DNA of 64,000 nt, taken from Lachnospiraceae bacterium. GTDB lineage: Bacteria; Bacillota; Clostridia; Lachnospirales; Lachnospiraceae. The translations under genes were made by a program, and so were the position numbers. The first letter of the stretch is position 1. Each line of letters opens with the position of its first letter. Positions 61,188 to 64,000 of the stretch are shown in pieces. Location: positions 18,749 to 82,748 of the forward strand of contig JAFUTQ010000105.1 of NCBI GenBank assembly GCA_017484135.1, in the 5' to 3' direction. Under the pieces are notes generated by a model. It saw only the letters and a program-made list of their open reading frames with translations, searched no databases and was not told where the DNA came from.

Positions 61188-63713
61188 ATGGACTATTATG
61201 ATTATCTGAAGAAAATGCTTTTCACATTGTTTCATCAGGAAGACGAACAGGCGGAGTCTGCGCTTTTTATCAGAGGCTATAACGGAATGCGTATCCATGA
61301 GAAGGATATGCGGCTGCTGATGGATGAGCATGATACGGATGCTTTGTTCTATCATACATTTACCAGGCAAAACATAAGAGCTCCCTATGAGCCTTTTTTG
61401 GATGCAATCCATTATTATTATCACTGCTATTATGACTCCGAGCTGTCTGTGGAAGAATTTGTAGATCAGTGTGGGGTCTATGAGCTGCAAAAAGAAATTT
61501 TCATTTCATATCTTACCGATCATACGGCGAAACGATCGGAACTGATTATCCCGTCTGAGGTGGAATATGAAAAAAAACGGTTTATGCGTTCGATCATAAA
61601 TTGCTACCGGTTTCTTTCAAAGCAGCATCATCTGATACTGGTATTTAATGAACTTCAGTATGCACCGCTTTCCACGATACATCTGCTTCAGGAATGGATG
61701 GATGTCTCTGCTTTGCAGCGTGTCCGGCTGGTGCTGTTTTATGATGAGGCGAAGCTGCCCTCTGCTTACTGTGAACAGGCTTTTTCCGGAATGATCAACA
61801 CGGCAGAAGAGAAAAACCAGATGATCGATTGGGAAAATATGGCAAGTGAGGAGCGCGAGGAGTCCTTTGCCGCTTTCCTTCCGGAGGGCGCAGGATTCCG
61901 GGAATATTTAGGCCGGTTAAGGAATCTGTACCATACGCTTGCGCTGGAGGATCTGGAATACTATATCGGATTGCTTCACGATAACCTGCAGGAGGATAAA
62001 ATTGAAGTAGAGAGAATCCTCATGTTTGAATTTTACGAGCTTGCGGCACAGTGCTATCTGTTAATTGAGGATGTAAACAGCGCCATGTTTATGAGCGAAA
62101 AGCTCTCGGGCTTTTATGATAAGAAAAAGGATCTCCGTTCAGATTACCGCTACCATTATGTCTGCGGAACCATTCAGATGATTCTCGCCAATACGGAGAA
62201 TGGGATCCGTTATGCCCGACGCTGCCAGAGGCTGGCGCAGCAGATGAATGACGAGCATGCGGTCTTTCTTGCAGATGTTTTGTATGAGGGGGCACAGTTT
62301 TCCGGCTGGAGAAATATATTTACGGTTGATTTTGACCGGGTACAGATTGATGACGGGATGATTGAAAAATTAAGAAAAAATAATTTTCGTAATACGCTGG
62401 CGCATTATCTCGTGTATGGATATGACAATGACACGGACTCGATTGAGCAAATGGCGGAGGGAAACGAATCCCAGACATACCGCGAAGCCATGCGTATCAT
62501 CACAGAGATTGACAATACCGAGCTTCTGCTTTCTTTGTATACGAAATATATTGTTCTGTTCAGTAATAAGGGTTATTACAAATATGTAGATTCCTTTTAT
62601 GAAGCAAAGCTGAAAATTATTACACAGGAAAAAAACCTCCTGCGGCAGGCCAATCTTTACATGGGGCTGGGCTATAACAATATCGTAAAGGAAAAGTATG
62701 CGGAAGCCAATGCAAAACTATTAGAGGCGGTTCAGATTCTTTACGAGATCAAAAAACCTGAGGGCATTATGGAATGTCTCTATAATATGTCCGTGAATTT
62801 TATCTGCGCCGGAAATTTTCAGAATTGCCAGACCTATATGCAGCTTTTGTTTAAGATGCTGAAAAATCTCGGACTGGAAACCATACAGATCTGCAGTCTG
62901 CCCAAGCTGTACGCACTGCGCGCCATTGCATATTACATGCTCGGAAATGATTACCGTTTTTACCGCATCTTTAATAACATGAAGCAGATTGTGAACCGTA
63001 CTTCTAACGAAAGGGGTTCGGAATTGTGCAAATATCATCTGCAGAGTGAAGAACGGTTTCTGTATGAGCTGCTGAGTGCCATTCTGGAAAAAAACAACGA
63101 AAATTATGAAAATGCGGGAAAGGCCTTTGCGCGTGCAGAAAAAATCTTTCGGGGATGCTCCGGAACATTGTTCTATGTATTGCCGTTGTTTATCCGGGAA
63201 TATTATGATTTTGATCTGAAAACCGGAAAAACAGAACATGCGCAGGAGATTCTGGACTATGGAATCGAATACTGCAGAGAGAATGACTATTATGAAAAAT
63301 ACAAGTATTTAAGCGCCATTGCAGGAAATAAAAATGTGATTGAAAAAAATGCGCTTACCGTGCTGGAACACAGACAGATGGAAAATTTGCTACAGTTGTC
63401 TTATCACATCGGGCGGGATCATCAGCTGTATGTTCAGAGAAAGAATATTCGTTTTCTTGCGTTTTGGCAGGCATTGCTTGACCGTAACAGCATTTCCGAA
63501 AAAACACTGGTGGAAGAGGCCATGAATACGCTGCAGGACAATTTTAATCTGGAGGATATGGCCTATTTGGAATTGGTCGAAGAGAAAGCCAATCTGTTGT
63601 ACAGCAATTATTCATTTCTGGGCGTGGATTATCAGGCGTTGGCGGATTTTGTCGTTGCGGCAAGGCAGGAATTTTTGACCGGACGGAATGAAAAAAAACT
63701 TTGTGAAATATGA
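61188..63713 (+). CDS. Degenerate STAND-ATPase/TPR protein, N-terminal part of a split GGDEF protein
   Basis: An 841-residue protein. Residues about 20-250 resemble a STAND/AAA_16 ATPase core: LILVFNELQYAPLSTIHLLQEW corresponds to the Walker B region, but no Walker A GxxxxGK(S/T) is seen, so ATP use is doubtful. Residues about 270-720 are TPR-like helices (YMGLGYNNIVKEKYAEANAKLLEAV). The last about 90 residues look like the first half of a GAF domain (LEEAMNTL-type helix, EDMAYLELVEEKANLLY). The frame stops at 63713 just after an A8 run (63691-63698); removing one A would fuse it to the GGDEF frame that follows. The ATG at 61188 is preferred over a TTG at 61176. Confidence 0.75.
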   Translation: MDYYDYLKKMLFTLFHQEDEQAESALFIRGYNGMRIHEKDMRLLMDEHDTDALFYHTFTRQNIRAPYEPFLDAIHYYYHCYYDSELSVEEFVDQCGVYELQKEIFISYLTDHTAKRSELIIPSEVEYEKKRFMRSIINCYRFLSKQHHLILVFNELQYAPLSTIHLLQEWMDVSALQRVRLVLFYDEAKLPSAYCEQAFSGMINTAEEKNQMIDWENMASEEREESFAAFLPEGAGFREYLGRLRNLYHTLALEDLEYYIGLLHDNLQEDKIEVERILMFEFYELAAQCYLLIEDVNSAMFMSEKLSGFYDKKKDLRSDYRYHYVCGTIQMILANTENGIRYARRCQRLAQQMNDEHAVFLADVLYEGAQFSGWRNIFTVDFDRVQIDDGMIEKLRKNNFRNTLAHYLVYGYDNDTDSIEQMAEGNESQTYREAMRIITEIDNTELLLSLYTKYIVLFSNKGYYKYVDSFYEAKLKIITQEKNLLRQANLYMGLGYNNIVKEKYAEANAKLLEAVQILYEIKKPEGIMECLYNMSVNFICAGNFQNCQTYMQLLFKMLKNLGLETIQICSLPKLYALRAIAYYMLGNDYRFYRIFNNMKQIVNRTSNERGSELCKYHLQSEERFLYELLSAILEKNNENYENAGKAFARAEKIFRGCSGTLFYVLPLFIREYYDFDLKTGKTEHAQEILDYGIEYCRENDYYEKYKYLSAIAGNKNVIEKNALTVLEHRQMENLLQLSYHIGRDHQLYVQRKNIRFLAFWQALLDRNSISEKTLVEEAMNTLQDNFNLEDMAYLELVEEKANLLYSNYSFLGVDYQALADFVVAARQEFLTGRNEKKLCEI

Positions 63714-64000
63714 GCCGATGCTGAAGTGTTTCGGGGAAAGGGATGTCTTTAGTCTGATCGGAGTACCGGTTTACGAGGAAAAAGGAATCGTTGCGGTATT
63801 TGCCGGTTCTGCCAACATACATGATCGGTGTCTCATGAGTCAGGATGACCTTGTGATCATAAAAACCGCGATTATTCAGTTAAATCGTGCCTTGGAGCGG
63901 ATTCGTGACAGAGAAAATATTGTCCGGATCAATACCCGGCTGAATGAGCTGGCCGTGACAGATTTGTTGACGGGGCTGTATAATCGGCAGGGATTGGAGC
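63688..64000 (+). CDS. GAF-remainder/GGDEF diguanylate cyclase, cut by window end (frameshifted from the upstream gene)
   Basis: An open frame starting ATGAAAAAAAAC at 63688 and running past the window end. It reads KNFVKYEPMLKCFGERDVF, then LIGVPVYEEKGIVAVFAG (second half of a GAF-like domain), LVIIKTAIIQLNRALERI, and TDLLTGLYNRQGLE, the entry to a GGDEF diguanylate cyclase domain. The GG(D/E)EF site itself is beyond the window. The ATG overlaps the upstream gene by 26 bases and has no good ribosome binding site, so it is more likely the continuation of the upstream protein than an independent gene. Confidence 0.75.
   Translation, partial: MKKNFVKYEPMLKCFGERDVFSLIGVPVYEEKGIVAVFAGSANIHDRCLMSQDDLVIIKTAIIQLNRALERIRDRENIVRINTRLNELAVTDLLTGLYNRQGLE

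Overview
The window looks like a chromosomal segment of a flagellated, probably spore-forming Lachnospiraceae (Clostridia) relative of Roseburia/Agathobacter. This rests on protein family signatures, strong AGGAGG-type ribosome binding sites, frequent GTG/TTG starts and gene order; the species is not identified. Every gene except sigK reads on the plus strand. The order matches the Bacillus subtilis backbone smf(dprA)-topA-codY-fla/che-sigD-swrB-rpsB-tsf-pyrH-frr-uppS-cdsA-dxr-rasP-polC, so most of the window is conserved core chromosome rather than an accessory island.

Region 1 (1-8.3 kb) holds a DUF5662 protein, trpS, a convergent sigK, then comM-dprA-topA and codY. Two good CodY-box matches lie here, one over the codY promoter and one in the divergent sigK/comM region. 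Region 2 (8.5-39.9 kb) is the fla/che superoperon from flgB to the flagellar sigma factor fliA. It encodes rod, MS ring, C ring, export gate and ATPase, hook, stator (motAB plus a MotE-like protein), the FlhF/FlhG placement system, a PilZ c-di-GMP receptor, and a Bacillus-type chemotaxis set with CheC, CheD, CheW, CheA, CheB and FliY. Region 3 (39.9-43.1 kb) carries fapA-like (DUF342), a small unknown gene, a SwrB-like DUF6115 gene and a short MltG/YceG-like membrane protein, ending in a terminator. Region 4 (43.2-58.2 kb) is the translation/envelope/isoprenoid cluster rpsB-tsf-(polysaccharide deacetylase-bactofilin)-pyrH-frr-uppS-cdsA-dxr-rseP-ispG-polC. Region 5 (58.3-64 kb) holds purine nucleoside phosphorylase, an amidohydrolase of the nucleoside-deaminase type, an MBL-fold hydrolase and a large TPR protein whose GGDEF half is out of frame and cut by the window end.

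The least explained signal is a hairpin-rich repeat found as a 148-bp copy in the codY leader (7353-7500) and as a 338-bp composite copy between cdsA and dxr (50135-50472). Its ends are inverted repeats, it carries a conserved ATGCCGAC/GTCGGCAT stem, and the long hairpins of the copies differ in sequence while staying self-complementary. I do not recognise the family. Other points of interest are a frameshift at an A8 run splitting a STAND-like/TPR/GAF/GGDEF protein, a 43-bp perfect palindrome between cheW and cheC, a sigK without pro-sequence behind a SigK-type promoter, and the absence of flbD/swrD.
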